Assembly (NCBI GenBank): GCA_030674185.1
Contig: CM060312.1
Coordinates: forward strand, 2,839,393-2,903,392
Length of the DNA stretch: 64,000 bases
Reading direction: 5' to 3'
Origin: Monoplex corrugatus
Taxonomy: Eukaryota; Mollusca; Gastropoda; Littorinimorpha; Ranellidae
The notes under the pieces were generated by a model. The model was not told the DNA's origin and searched no databases. It was given only the letters and a program-made list of their open reading frames with translations. Shown here piece by piece: positions 12,501 through 26,100 of this stretch. The position numbers were made by a program, and so were the translations under genes. Each line of letters starts with the position of its first letter. Positions within the stretch are counted from its first letter, which is position 1.

Positions 12501-13900
12501 ACTCTTTAGAAGTTACTGGTGATGGACATACACGGTCTGTCATTGTTCATTACGTAGCTCTTTAGAAGTTACTGGTGATGGACATACACGGTCTGTCATT
12601 GTTCATTACATAACTCTTTAGAAGTTACTGGTGATGGACATACACGGCCTGTCACTGTTCATTACATAGCTCTTTAGAAGTTACTGGTGATGGACATACA
12701 CGGCCTGTCACTGTTCATTACATAGCTCTTTAGAAGTTACTGGTGATGGACATACACGGTCTGTCACTGTTCATTACATAGCTCTTTAGAAGTTACTGGT
12801 GATGGACATACACGGCCTGTCATTGTTCATTACATAGCTCTTTAGAAGTTACTGGTGATGGACATACACGGCCTGTCACTGTTCATTACATAGCTCTTTA
12901 GAAGTTACTGGTGATGGACATACACGGCCTGTCACTGTTCATTACATAGCTCTTTAGAAGTTACTGGTGATGGACATACACGGCCTGTCACTGTTCATTA
13001 CATAGCTCTTTAGAAGTTACTGGTGATGGACATACACGGCCTGTCACTGTTCATTACATAGCTCTTTAGAAGTTACTGGTGATGGACATACACGGCCTGT
13101 CATTGTTCATTACATAGCTCTTTAGAAGTTACTGGTGATGGACATACACGGTCTGTCATTGTTCATTACATAGCTCTTTAGAAGTTACTGGTGATGGACA
13201 TACATGGTCTGTCATTGTTCATTACATAGCTCTTTAGAAGTTACTGGTGATGGACATACATGGTCTGTCACTGTTCATTACATAGCTCTTTAGAAGTTAC
13301 TGGTGATGGACATACACGGCCTGTCACTGTTCATTACATAGCTCTTTAGAAGTTACTGGTGATGGACATACACGGCCTGTCACTGTTCATTACATAGCTC
13401 TTTAGAAGTTACTGGTGATGGACATACACGGCCTGTCACTGTTCATTACATAGCTCTTTAGAAGTTACTGGTGATGGACATACACGGCCTGTCACTGTTC
13501 ATTACATAGCTCTTTAGAAGTTACTGGTGATGGACATACACGGTCTGTCACTGTTCATTACATAGCTCTTTAGAAGTTACTGGTGATGGACATACACGGT
13601 CTGTCATTGTTCATTACATAGCTCTTTAGAAGTTACTGGTGATGGACATACACGGTCTGTCACTGTTCATTACATAACTCTTTAGAAGTTACTGGTGATG
13701 GACATACACGGTCTGTCACTGTTCATTACATAGCTCTTTAGAAGTTACTGGTGATGGACATACACGGTCTGTCACTGTTCATTACATAGCTCTTTAGAAG
13801 TTACTGGTGATGGACATACACGGCCTGTCACTGTTCATTACATAGCTCTTTAGAAGTTACTGGTGATGGACATACACGGCCTGTCACTGTTCATTACATA
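9530..13900. repeat. 4.4-kb minisatellite, 56-bp unit
   Basis: The largest array of the window: roughly 78 head-to-tail copies of a 56-bp unit containing CTCTTTAGAAGTTACTGGTG and GATGGACATACACGG. Most copies differ at a few fixed sites (ACGGCC/ACGGTC/ACGACC and CACTG/CATTG), and neighbouring copies often share variants, as expected from local unequal exchange. Bases 10350-11630 carry many single-base deletions, and 11627-11648 has an odd C/T homopolymer insertion. The flanking units on both sides are clean. Confidence 0.97.
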
Positions 13901-14694
13901 TTCAGTAAACTAAAAGGGGCAGTCACACGACCATAATCGGCTGCCCAGCTAGTAAGAGAACTGAATGGTTAGTTTATCCTAGATATTGTAAAAAGGTGGA
14001 CATCCCTTTAAAGGATTCACGCTTGGTCAGTTCCAATTTTTATGGCCAGCATAAAATTTGCATTATTTTGCATTATCTGATGCGAGGGAAGTGTATAAAA
14101 GAAAGGGCCTCCGACCCATGGGAGACACCCTATGGAGGCACCCTAAGAAGAACACAACGCGGGTTTTTTTTCCTTTGGCAGTTAGTGCTGGGGGATAATT
14201 AGTTTTAGATTATGAAGTTTGTCATGTGTTAAAAGGAAATAAAGTTCTGCCACCACGCCGTTTTGAGGCACGTTTTAAAAAAAAAGATATTGTGGTAGAT
14301 TAAGAAGAAAAGTATATTGACTGAGTGGTTCATTTCCTTGAAAGGGTGTAGTACAACAGTTTGCTTCAACGCGGGCAGTACTTCTGTTGTGGATTAGTAC
14401 AAACAGTTAATCCTGTCTTGTAAGAAGATCTTTACTATTTGCTTTTATTCCCCCCCCCCCCCCCTGTTTTGTGCCTTTACTATCGCACAGCAGACAGACC
14501 TGGTTTCCCTGTCCTGAGGCTGAGGACATGAACCTGTGTGCTCTCTACTTGAAAACTGCTCCAGCCCTTGATAGTCATTTTCTTTTAATACTATGAAATC
14601 TCTCCCTTTACCTCCATTTTCATCATGAGGTTCTGCTGTCATCTATAGCCAATCATGAACCTAAATACTTAGATAATGTTGGAGGGTGGGTAAG

Positions 14695-14790
<96 letters not shown>

Positions 14791-15300
14791 GCTGGGTTCT
14801 TCTTCTAACAGAGCGTGGATTCAGAATCTGATATATCGAGTTCAATGCCAGCCATTAAATTAACATTAAGACTGGCCAGTTCGCTGCCCATCTCAGTTTT
14901 AATGCTCCAATCATTCTGGTGATATAAGTGTGATGTTTGTCAAGTCCTTTTCCCCCTCCCCCTCCTTCCCCCTTCCACTTCAAGACTATTTCCCAGTGCA
15001 TAGTTTTGCGTAGGCTTGAGGAGTCTGACAGTTTACAGATGGTAGATTGGTTGGAGCGTATATATGGAATAGTTCGGACGCAATGAATCTCTTTTTAAAT
15101 AAACTTCATAACCATTACGCGCATAAATTGAGTACTACTACAACTACTATTGATAATAGTAATAATAATAGAGTAATAATAATATTGATTATAAATCGAA
15201 TAATTCTATTTATATTGCGCAAAGAGTCAAGAAGAAGAAGAAGAAGAAGAAGAAGAAGAAAGCAGATAGAGGGAGGGAGACAGACAAAGGCAGATGCTTT
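13901..15300. other. Intergenic sequence upstream of the LEM gene
   Basis: No gene recognised. A GAAATAAAG motif and A run at 14237-14287 could be an old retroelement or transcript 3' end. A poly-C run sits at 14450-14464, an A/T-rich ATA repeat patch at 15125-15215 and an AAG run at 15230-15260. Confidence 0.4.
14698..14788. repeat. (CA)n microsatellite
   Basis: About 45 uninterrupted CA dinucleotides. Confidence 0.97.
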
Positions 15301-15329
15301 GTTCTCGTTTGCTTCAGGCATGTTCCCGT

Positions 15330-15418
15330 TCCATATTTTTAGTGAGTCTGACACACTTTGGCGCCAGAACAGAACGGAAGCAGTCAGTGAAACAATAACA
15401 TAGAGCTGACGCTACCAC
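15330..15418 (+). other. Possible 5' UTR exon of the LEM gene (start unknown)
   Basis: A stretch ending CTACCAC directly before a strong donor GTAAGTTGA at 15419. The first coding exon of the LEM gene has a splice acceptor (TTTCAG ending at 17690) 37 bases before its ATG, so an upstream non-coding exon is expected and this is the best donor I can see. The left limit is arbitrary and there is no direct evidence of transcription. Confidence 0.2.
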
Positions 15419-15419
15419 G

Positions 15420-17690
15420 TAAGTTGATATTGCACGACTATTTCATCTTGAGTAAACAATGTAAGTAAAACGTATAAAAGATTTTGAGGATGATGTTATT
15501 ATTTGTAATGTCATGTCAACAGTGATAACCTAGGCAAAGTAAACGATACAATTTTTAGATCGAATTAGGCATAGCATAGGCCTAGATCAGTAGATGTCAG
15601 TGAATTAGCTAGATCTAGTATAGATTAGATGATCATATGATGAGATGTGGCAGCGTGGATTTCCCTAAAATTTGGGTTTCGCCATTTGAGTTTCGGTTTC
15701 GCATTCATAATAACGTTATTTTGTCATTATGCTTTGGCACTAAAGTATATAGGTCTAATCAGTTACTGAATATCACATCAAGAAGAGTACTAACACAAAT
15801 TCAGAAATTGTTACAACAAAGATAAAGAAATGAAATGGTTCTTTGATTTAGTCTTGGTCAAGTTATAACTTATTAGACGAGAGAGAGAGAGAGAGGCGGA
15901 ACTCCGAACTTGAGGTTGCTCAGGCCAGGAAGTAAATGGTTCATTAGTTCCTGTGTTTTGGAGAATGCTTGTTTGTTACTGTTACTGAATTAGCACGACC
16001 TGGTGAGGTACAGACCCACTTGATACAGGCCTACAAACAATAGGCCCTACTATCTTGCCATCTTCCATTCACTACGACTGTTGGCTCCAGTTATATTCAG
16101 GATTGCTGTGTACGCATGACTAACAGGTCATCACTCAGTTCACTCCTTTTGCAATCTCTCTCTATCCTGAATTCAAATTTCTCTACTGTTGGATCAGTAA
16201 CAGTTAAATCTTCAAATTTGTGTGTGATGTAGGCCAGCCTTCTTGCTCCATACCATCCCCTTTTTCTTCCATTTTTCATCTTTTTAATCAGTTAAATGTA
16301 CTCCACATGTTATATGTTTTTATTGTTTTAATAATTGATAAAATTGTCAGTATTTGTGTGTAATACATACTTGTATACAACTTATACCGTAGGTAGTATG
16401 TATTATTTTTTTTTACAATGTAATAGTTGTAGGCCTATCATGTTTTGCAATGTTTTAACTTACAATGTATTGTTATATCTAAAATATGCACAAGTGATAT
16501 GTTTTAATAATGAGTCATTTGGATCAGACATTTTAATCCATAATGGGGCAAGGGCTGGTTGAAATGAAAGCGTGTAAGATGTTTATATGAACTCTTGGAA
16601 ATAAATGTTTATCTTATCAGCCTCCCCCTTACCCCCCCCCCACACACACATAAACACATACACACACACTCATGCAGGAAGCTGATAGATTGGGGGATAG
16701 CATGAAAGGATTAGTTTGAAGTTGTAATACCATATTTTGGTGTGACATGTGCAAAGGTAGAGGAACTGCACCGTACGCTGACCAGCATGCTAACATTAAC
16801 AGTAACAAGTGAACAAGCCTCCTTGTCATGAATTGTGAAGGCAGTTTGGCCCTTGCTCATTTCAGCATCATGACTTCTGTTGGTATTTCTAATGGAAACT
16901 TGCTGAATGAAAGTATACTAACTGATAGTTGTCAGATTGAGCCAGCAGGCATGGGTAAAGTATATAACAGATAAAAATGGATACAACTAGAACGGCCTTC
17001 CCCTTTTCTTTGACAGATAAACTCATTCTTCCTTCGGATCTCAACTTAAAAACATTTCTTTGTCCAACAATGATTCTTGACATGTCATGTCAGTGGCAAA
17101 GTCATGTCAGTGGCAAAGTCTTAGCACTGAGTAAACCCTGTCCTATGGCATAGTGTACACATGTGCATACAAGGTCCCAGGACAACTGTTCGGCGCTCAG
17201 TGCCAGCTGACCTGAGGGACCTGCGCATCCTTTCACACTTTAATCCATAGTCATTAAAGATTTGACTGTTTGCCTTGCCTTTACATTGCTGATATCATAA
17301 TTGCTCTTCCATACAGTGTGTATGTTCCTTTTTTATCGACTGATCATGTGGAATTGTATAATTATTCATGTATGGATATGTTCATAAGTACATGTGCATG
17401 TATAGTTAGCTGCAGTTAGTATACATGTGTGTATTCATGTGTGTTCATGGATGAATGTTGTGTGTGTTTATTTGTGTGTATGTGTGTGTGTGTGATAGTG
17501 CTTCTGTATGTTTTACACTCTGTCTTCTGTAATGTGCAGTGAGTCTAAATGAGTACGAAGAATAGCAGTAAAGAGTGGTTTATAATCATTATTATCATCA
17601 TTATTGTCGTTTACTCATTATGATTATTACAAATTTATGATGCAAAACTCGTATGTCCATTCGTAAATGTTGAAATATTGACTGTTTCAG
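15420..17690. other. Probable 5' intron or intergenic sequence, no gene seen
   Basis: AT-rich, apparently unique sequence. Small features are a GA run at 15881-15895, a poly-C and CA patch at 16632-16670, and a diverged copy of the 75-bp dispersed repeat at 16672-16735 (CATGCAGGAAGCTGATAG). A short duplication of CATGTCAGTGGCAAAGT occurs near 17085-17118. Confidence 0.4.
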
Positions 17691-17727
17691 ATTATTTGTG
17701 CAATCCAAAGAACTTCGTTTGGGAAAG

Positions 17728-17830
17728 ATGCCACCTCTGCGACAGTTACCTGGTGAAATCTTATCACTGTCGGACGAGGACCTGGCCGAAAGACTGAAAC
17801 AGTACAATGTGACTCTGGGACCTATCGTGC
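17728..17830 (+). CDS. LEM gene coding exon 1
   Basis: Encodes the first 34 residues, [19 protein letters not shown] and on to GPIV, the first helix and turn of the LEM fold. The ATG was chosen because LEM domains of this class begin within a few residues of the initiator. The 12 upstream codons back to the acceptor at 17690 are also open, so an earlier start is not excluded. The exon ends one base into a codon before the donor GTAAGT. Confidence 0.87.
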
Positions 17831-20800
17831 GTAAGTTACACTGTGCCTTTGGCTGCATTTTCCCAGCCATTCTGGCACCCTTTAGTTGCGAGCCGGCATC
17901 GCCTGCGAGTGCTATTTTTAGCCAGGCAGGGTTGACCAAAGTCCATCACTGTAGCGCGTCTTTGTGCTCCAGCACTAATGACAAAGAAGCTGAGTGCGGT
18001 TTTCTGTATGTATTGTGAATTTGTGCAACGATCAGGGTTTTTTTTTTGTCACTTCACCGGTGTGCATTCAGTGCTGTGAATATTCATTGTTCTGAAGAAG
18101 TGATCATTGCTTTGATTGACCACCTTGTCTTTGAGTTTTTGTAGAAATTACTAATGTGATGATCGACTGACATCTCCAGGTTGTTCTCTGTTCAGTATAA
18201 AGTGAGATTATTTTCGTAGTACTGACGTAAGTATAGTGCAATTTACAATCCTCACATGATTTTCTCAATTTTGGCAAGGTCAGATTCGTGGGCTTCACAC
18301 AGCTGTTTCAGTAGCTCCCTTTTTCACCCTTTAGTTGGTCGGCCAGCCTGGCACCAGATGTCAGATATGAGATGTCCACCCTAACCCCGTAGCCCATGTG
18401 TTTCTACATTCCTTAGTGTGCAGACAGTATGTTGCTAACAGTTTGCGTACTCAGTCTATGGCTGGTGTGTGTGCTGGGTGTTTTACTCATAGTGTGCAGA
18501 CAGTATGTTGCTAACAGTTTGTGTATTCAGTCTATGGCTGGTGTGTGTTCTGGGTGTTTTACTCATAGTGTGCAGACTGTATGTTGCTAACAGTTTGTGT
18601 ACTCAGTCTATGGCTGGTGTGTGTTCTGGGTGTTTTACTCATAGTGTGCAGACAGTATGTTGCTAACAGTTTGTGTACTCAGTCTATGGCTGGTGTGTGT
18701 GCTGGGTGTTTTACTCATAGTGTGCAGACTGTATGTTGCTAACAGTTTGTGTACTCAGTCTATGGCTGGTGTGTTCTGGGTGTTTTACTCAAAGTGTGCA
18801 GACTGTATGTTGCTAACAGTTTGCGTACTCAGTCTATGGCTGGTGTGTTCTGGGTGTTTTACTCAAAGTGTGCAGACTGTATGTTGCTAACAGTTTGCGT
18901 ACTCAGTCTGTGGCTGGTGTGCGTGCCGGGTGTTTTACTCATAGTGTGCAGACAGTATGTTGCTAACAGTTTGTGTTACTCAGTCTGTGGCTGGTGTGTG
19001 TGCTGGGTGTTTTACTCATAGTGTGCAGACTGTATGTTGCTAACAGTTTGCGTACTCAGTCTATGGCTGGTGTGTGTGCTGGGTGTTTTACTCATAGTGT
19101 GCAGACTGTATGTTGCTAACAGTTTGTGTACTCAGTCTGTGGCTGGTGTGTGTGCTGGGTGTTTTACTCATAGTGTGCAGACTGTATGTTGCTAACAGTT
19201 TGTGTATTCAGTCTATGGCTGGTGTGTGTTCTGGGTGTTTTACTCATAGTGTGCAGACTGTATGTTGCTAACAGTTTGTGTACTCAGTCTATGGCTGGTG
19301 TGTGTTCTGGGTGTTTTACTCATAGTGTGCAGACAGTATGTTGCTAACAGTTTGTGTACTCAGTCTATGGCTGGTGTGTGTGCTGGGTGTTTTACTCATA
19401 GTGTGCAGACTGTATGTTGCTAACAGTTTGTGTACTCAGTCTATGGCTGGTGTGTTCTGGGTGTTTTACTCAAAGTGTGCAGACTGTATGTTGCTAACAG
19501 TTTGCGTACTCAGTCTATGGCTGGTGTGTTCTGGGTGTTTTACTCAAAGTGTGCAGACTGTATGTTGCTAACAGTTTGCGTACTCAGTCTGTGGCTGGTG
19601 TGCGTGCCGGGTGTTTTACTCATAGTGTGCAGACAGTATGTTGCTAACAGTTTGTGTACTCAGTCTGTGGCTGGTGTGTGTGCTGGGTGTTTTACTCATA
19701 GTGTGCAGACTGTATGTTGCTAACAGTTTGCGTACTCAGTCTATGGCTGGTGTGTGTGCTGGGTGTTTTACTCATAGTGTGCAGACTGTATGTTGCTAAC
19801 AGTTTGTGTACTCAGTCTGTGGCTGGTGTGTGTGCTGGGTGTTTTACTCATAGTGTGCAGACTGTATGTTGCTAACAGTTTGTGTACTCAGTCTGTGGCT
19901 GGTGTGTGTGCTGGGTGTTTTACTCATAGTGTGCAGACTGTATGTTGCTAACAGTTTGTGTACTCAGTCTATGGCTGGTGTGTTCTGGGTGTTTTACTCA
20001 TAGTGTGCGGACAGTATGTTGCTAACAGTTTGTGTACTCAGTCTGTGGCTGGTGTGCGTGCTGGGTGTTTTGCTCAAAGTGTGCACTGTATGTTGCTAAC
20101 AGTTTGTGTACTCAGTCTGTGGCTGGTGTGTTCTGGGTGTTTTACTCATAGTGTGCAGACTGTATGTTGCTAACAGTTTGTGTACTCAGTCTATGGCTGG
20201 TGTGCGTGCTGGGTGTTTTACTCGTAGTGTGCAGACTATATGTTGCTAACAGTTTGTGTACTCAGTCTATGGCTGGTGTGCGTGCTGGGTGTTTTACTCG
20301 TAGTGTGCAGACTGTATGTTGCTAACAGTTTGTGTACTCAGTGTGTGGCTGGTGTGTGTTTTGGGTGTTTTATTCATAGTGTGTGGACAATATGTTGCTA
20401 ACAGTTTGTGTACTCAGTCTGTGGCTGGTGTGTGTTCTGGGTGTTTTACTCATAGTGTGCGGACAGTATGTTGCTAACAGTTTGCGTAGTCAGTCTATGG
20501 CTGGTGTGTTCTGGGTGTTTTACTCATAGTGTGCAGACAGTATGTTGCTAACAGTTTGTGTACTCAGTCTATGGCTGGTGTGTGTGCTGGGTGTTTTACT
20601 CATAGTGTGCAGACTATGTTGCTAACAGTTTGTGTACTCAGTCTGTGGCTGGTGTGTGTGCTGGGTGTTTTACTCATAGTGTGCAGACTGTATGTTGCTA
20701 ACAGTTTGTGTACTCAGTCTATGGCTGGTGTGTGCTGGGTGTTTTACTCATAGTGTGCAGACTGTATGTTGCTAACAGTTTGTGTACTCAGTCTATGGCT

Positions 20801-21811
20801 GGTGTGTTCTGGGTGTTTTACTCATAGTGTGCACTGTATGTTGCTAACAGTTTGTGTACTCAGTCTATGGCTGGTGTGCGTGCTGGGTGTTTTACTCATA
20901 GTGTGCAGACTGTATGTTGCTAACAGTTTGTGTACTCAGTCTATGGCTGGTGTGTTCTGGGTGTTTTACTCATAGTGTGCAGACTGTATGTTGATAACAG
21001 TTTGTGTACTCAGTCTATGGCTGGTGTGTGTGGCTGGGTGTTTTACTCATAGTGTGCAGACTGTATGTTGCTAACAGTTTGCGTACTCAGTCTGTGGCTG
21101 GTGTGTGTGCTGGGTGTTTTACTCATAGTGTGCAGACTGTATGTTGCTAACACTGTAACGTTTGCTTATTCAGTCTATGGCTGGTGTGTTCTGGGTGTTT
21201 TACTCATAGTGTGCAGACTATGTTGCTAACAGTTTGTGTACTCAGTCTATGGCTGGTGTGCATGCCGGATGTTTTCATTGCATCCTATGGCCATCAGCAC
21301 CAAATGACTTATAGGATCTTAACCCTCTTTTTTTTTTTAACTGCAGGAAGCTGGTGGACAGGTTGAGGGAGTCAAAGGGTTAAATTTTTGCTTAGGAAGC
21401 TGTTGGATAGGGTGAAGGAGTCAGAGAGTTAAGCTTTTGCTTTGCTAGCATGGTTGACAATGCAGGATGTTGGTGAAGAGTTTGCGGGAGTCAAACAGTT
21501 AAAAGTGCATATTTGATGGAACTTAAAAATGAGCGTTATTTGATGTCCAGGTATTAACAGGCCTGCACACATGTTGATGTGGGAGATGAGAAAAATCTTC
21601 ACCTTTAGTGGCTTTACCTGCTAGGCAGGGGGCATCCAGACAGAATCGCGCCACAGACCTTCTGATTGAAAGTCTGATATTGTGCCCTCTTTACTGCTAT
21701 GTCTGTCAACACTGTATCTGTGTGTATACTTTGTGCTAGTTAAACAGTCATCACCATCACCATCATCATCATCATCATCATCGTTATCATCATTATCATC
21801 ATCATCACCAC

Positions 21812-21861
<50 letters not shown>

Positions 21862-23149
21862 TACAAGACACAAATTACATGCACCTCAGCTTTGAAAAGT
21901 GTTTAAGACCTGTCAGCAAGAGTAGACATGATAAGAAACACCTAGATCAGACAAATGGTGGTAACGACTATGGTGCATCATATTACGCAGCAGCAGAGAA
22001 TAAACTGGTGCTGTCATTTGACCAGAAAGCAACCCTGCCAGTTGGCTCAACAGGTAAACATCAAGATATGTGGATTTGATTTAATCTAGAGGCAGACCAA
22101 GGAAGTTCTCTTCAGGCCTTCCATCTCGCTGCTGATCTTCAGCTCTTCAACATTCAGGATAGTAATTGCAGACAGATAAAAGATACGAGATGTACTTCTA
22201 CTTCCATTGTTGTACTTTCTGTCATCCTGCGCTGTAAACAGTCCAGAGTCCTTCAGTGGTAGCCAGAGTGATGTGGAAGGAACACTGGACCAGTCAGAGT
22301 AGTAGTAGTAGTAGACAGTGCGAAGCACCGAGTGTTGATAGTGAGTGTAAACCAGTAATTAGAATATGAGTGATGAGTGATAAGAATGATAGAATGACTG
22401 TGAGCAATAGATGAATATGAGCAGTGAGTGTGAGCCGTAGGTGAATATGAGCTGTAAGTTAATGTGAATAGTGAGTGATCAATGAATGATTCAGAGCGTG
22501 ACTGTGAGAGCAAACTTCACCAAAGCCAACACATCTTCATAATGTCTCGCATTGACTATTGCAATTCACTCCTGTCCGGTCTTCCTGCCTCCACCATTCA
22601 CATCCTGCAGCGCATTCAAAACAATGCTGCACGCCTTGTACTCAAAAAGAAAAAAGCTGACCACATATCTCCTCTCCTGGCACAACTTCACTGGCTCCCT
22701 GTATCAAAGCGCATACAGTACAAACTAGACACCATGTACTACAAAAGCCTCAATAACGCAGCCCCCGATTACCTGTCAAGCCTACTTGAGATCTATGTTC
22801 CCTCATGTACCCTCCGCTCTGCCTCCGATCCTCTGACTTTTCGCTTTCCACGCACTAAGCTCAATACCTATGGTCCACGAGCCTTCTCTGTTTCTGGTCC
22901 GCTCTCCTGGAACAAACTTCTTCTCTCAGTCCGTCAGCAACCTACTTTTGTCTCCTTCAAGTCCGCTCTCAAAACTCACCTTTTCTTCTCTGCATAAAAT
23001 CCTGACCTCACTCAATCCTCTCTGCAGCCTGTCTCCACTCGGAGGGGAATCACATTGTAATATATAATTGTATATAATATGCTCTCTATAATTTTCCATT
23101 GCTTTTATTCTTTCTCCCCATTTATAGCCGTGGTGTGTGTGCACGCGCG

Positions 23150-23181
<32 letters not shown>

Positions 23182-26100
23182 TGTGTGTGTTCTGTTTCAG
23201 CGCTTAGATTTGATTTTATCAAGATTTTGCGCTATATAAATATTGTCATTTATTTATTTATTTATTAAATAATAGTTTGTAATGCCTAATATGAAGTGAC
23301 AACATGAAATAATTGTAGTGCCTAATATGAAGTGACAATGTGAAATAATAGTTTGTAGTGCCTAATATGAAGTGACAACATGAAATGCTAGTTTGTAATG
23401 CCTAATATGAAGTGACAACATGAAATAATAGTTTGTAGTGCCTAATAAGTAATATGAAGTGATAACGTGAAATAATAGTTTGTAGTGCCTAATATGAAGT
23501 GACAACATGAAATCAGTTTGTAGTGCCTAATATGAAGTGACAACATGAAATCAGTTTGTAGTGCCTAGTATGAAGTGACAACATGAAATCAGTTTGTAGT
23601 GCCTAATATGAAGTGACAACATGAAATAATAGTTTGTAGTGCCTAATATGAAGTGACAACGTGAAATCAGTTTGTAGTGCCTAATATGAAGTGACAACGT
23701 GAAATCAGTTTGTAGTGCCTAATATGAAGTGACAACGTGAAATCAGTTTGTAGTGCCTAAATGAAGTGACAGCGTGAAATCAGTTTGTAGTGCCTAAATG
23801 AAGTGACAGCGTGAAATCAGTTTGTAGTGCCTAAATGAAGTGACAGCGTGATATCAGTTTGTAGTGCCTAAATGAAGTGACAGCATGAAATCAGTTTGTA
23901 GTGCCTAAATGAAGTGACAGCATGAAATAATTGTTTGAAACGACTAACGTGAAACAACAGGACTATGTCACGTATGTGTAACATGAAATGACAACATCAA
24001 GTAATAACATGAAGTAACACTAACAAGTAACATTGTAACAGTGTGTTATGTCCAACATGAAGTGACAACATGAACTGTGTTATGTGTAACATGAAGTGAC
24101 AGCATGAACTGTGTTATGTGTAACATGAAGTGACAACATGAACTGTGTGTTATATGTAACATGAAGTGACAACATGAACTGTGTGTTATGTGTAACATGA
24201 AGTGACAACATGAACTGTGTGTTATGTGTAACATGAAGTGACAGCATGAACTGTGTTATGTGTAACATGAAGTGACAGCATGAACTGTGTTACATGTAAC
24301 ATGAAGTGACAGCATGAACTGTGTGTTATGTGTAACATGAAGTGACAGCATGAACTGTGTTACATGTAACATGAAGTGACAGCATGAACTGTGTGTTATG
24401 TGTAACATGAAGTGACAGCATGAACTGTGTGTTATGTGTAACATGAAGTGACAGCATGAACTGTGTTATGTGTAACATGAAGTGACAACATGAACTGTGT
24501 GTTATATGTAACATGAAGTGACAACATGAACTGTGTGTTATATGTAACATGAAGTGACAGCATGAACTGTGTGTTATGTGTAACATGAAGTGACAGCATG
24601 AACTGTGTTATGTGTAACATGAAGTGACAGCATGAACTGTGTTATGATGTGTAACATGAAGTGACAACATGAACTGTGTGTTATGTCACATGAAGTGACA
24701 GCATGAACTGTGTGTTATGTGCAACATGAAGTGACAGCATGAACTGTGTGTTATGTGTAACATGAAGTGACAACATGAACTGTGTGTTATGTCACATGAA
24801 GTGACAACATGAACTGTGTGTTATGTGTAACATGAAGTGACAGCATGAACTGTGTTATATGTAACATGAAGTGACAGCATGAACTGTGTGTTATGTGTAA
24901 CATGAAGTGACAGCATCAACTGTGTTATATGTAACATGAAGTGACAGCATCAACTGTGTTATATGTAACATGAAGTGACAACATGAACTGTGTGTTATGT
25001 GTAACATGAAGTGACAGCATGAACTGTGTGTTATATGTAACATGAAGTGACAGCATGAACTGTGTGTTATATGTAACATGAAGTGACAACATGAACTGTG
25101 TGTTATGTGTAACATGAAGTGACAACATGAACTGTGTTATGTGTAACATGAAGTGACAGCATGAACTGTGTGTTATGTGTAACATGAAGTGACAACATGA
25201 ACTGTGTGTTATGTCTAACATGAAGTGACAACATCAACTGTGTTATATGTAACATGAAGTGACAGCATGAACTATGTTATGTGTAACATGAAGTGACAGC
25301 ATGAACTGTGTTACGTGTAACATGAAGTGACAGCATGAACTGTGTGTTATGTGTAACATGAAGTGACAGCATGAACTGTGTGTTATGTGTAACATGAAGT
25401 GACAACATGAACTTGTTATATGTAACATGAAGTGACAGCATGAACTGTGTTATATGTAACATGAAGTGACAGCATGAACTGTGTTACGTGTAACATGAAG
25501 TGACAGCATGAACTGTGTTATGTGTAACATGAAGTGACAGCATGAACTGTGTGTTATGTGTAACATGAAGTGACAGCATGAACTGTGTTTATATGTAACA
25601 TGAAGTGACAGCATGAACTGTGTGTTATGTGTAACATGAAGTGACAGCATGAACTGTGTTATATGTAACATGAAGTGACAGCATGAACTGTGTTATATTT
25701 AACATGAAGTGACAGCATGAACTGTGTTATATGTAACATGAAGTGACAGCATGAACTGTGTTACATGTAACATGAACTGACAGCATGAACTGTTGTGTTA
25801 TGTTGTGTAACATGAAGTGACAACATGAACTGTGTTATATGTAACATGAAGTGACAGTATGAACTGTTTATGTGTAACATGAAGTGACAACATCAACTGT
25901 TATATGTAGCATGAAGTGACAGCATGAACTGTGTGTTATGTGTAACATGAAGTGACAGCATGAACTGTGTTATATGTAACATGAAGTGACAAATGAACTG
26001 TGTGTTATGTGTAACATGAAGTGACAGCATGAACTGTGTGTTATGTGTAACATGAAGTGACAACATGAACTATGTGTTATATGTAACATGAAGTGACAGC

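Noticed and set aside
9530..13900. CRISPR-like direct repeats
   Set aside because: The 56-bp units are directly adjacent without unique spacers, and the host is clearly a eukaryote. The same applies to every other array here.
17601..18018. Frame continuing past LEM exon 1 into [15 protein letters not shown]
   Set aside because: This is read-through into intron 1. The LEM fold requires the splice at 17830 to 26963, which restores [11 protein letters not shown].
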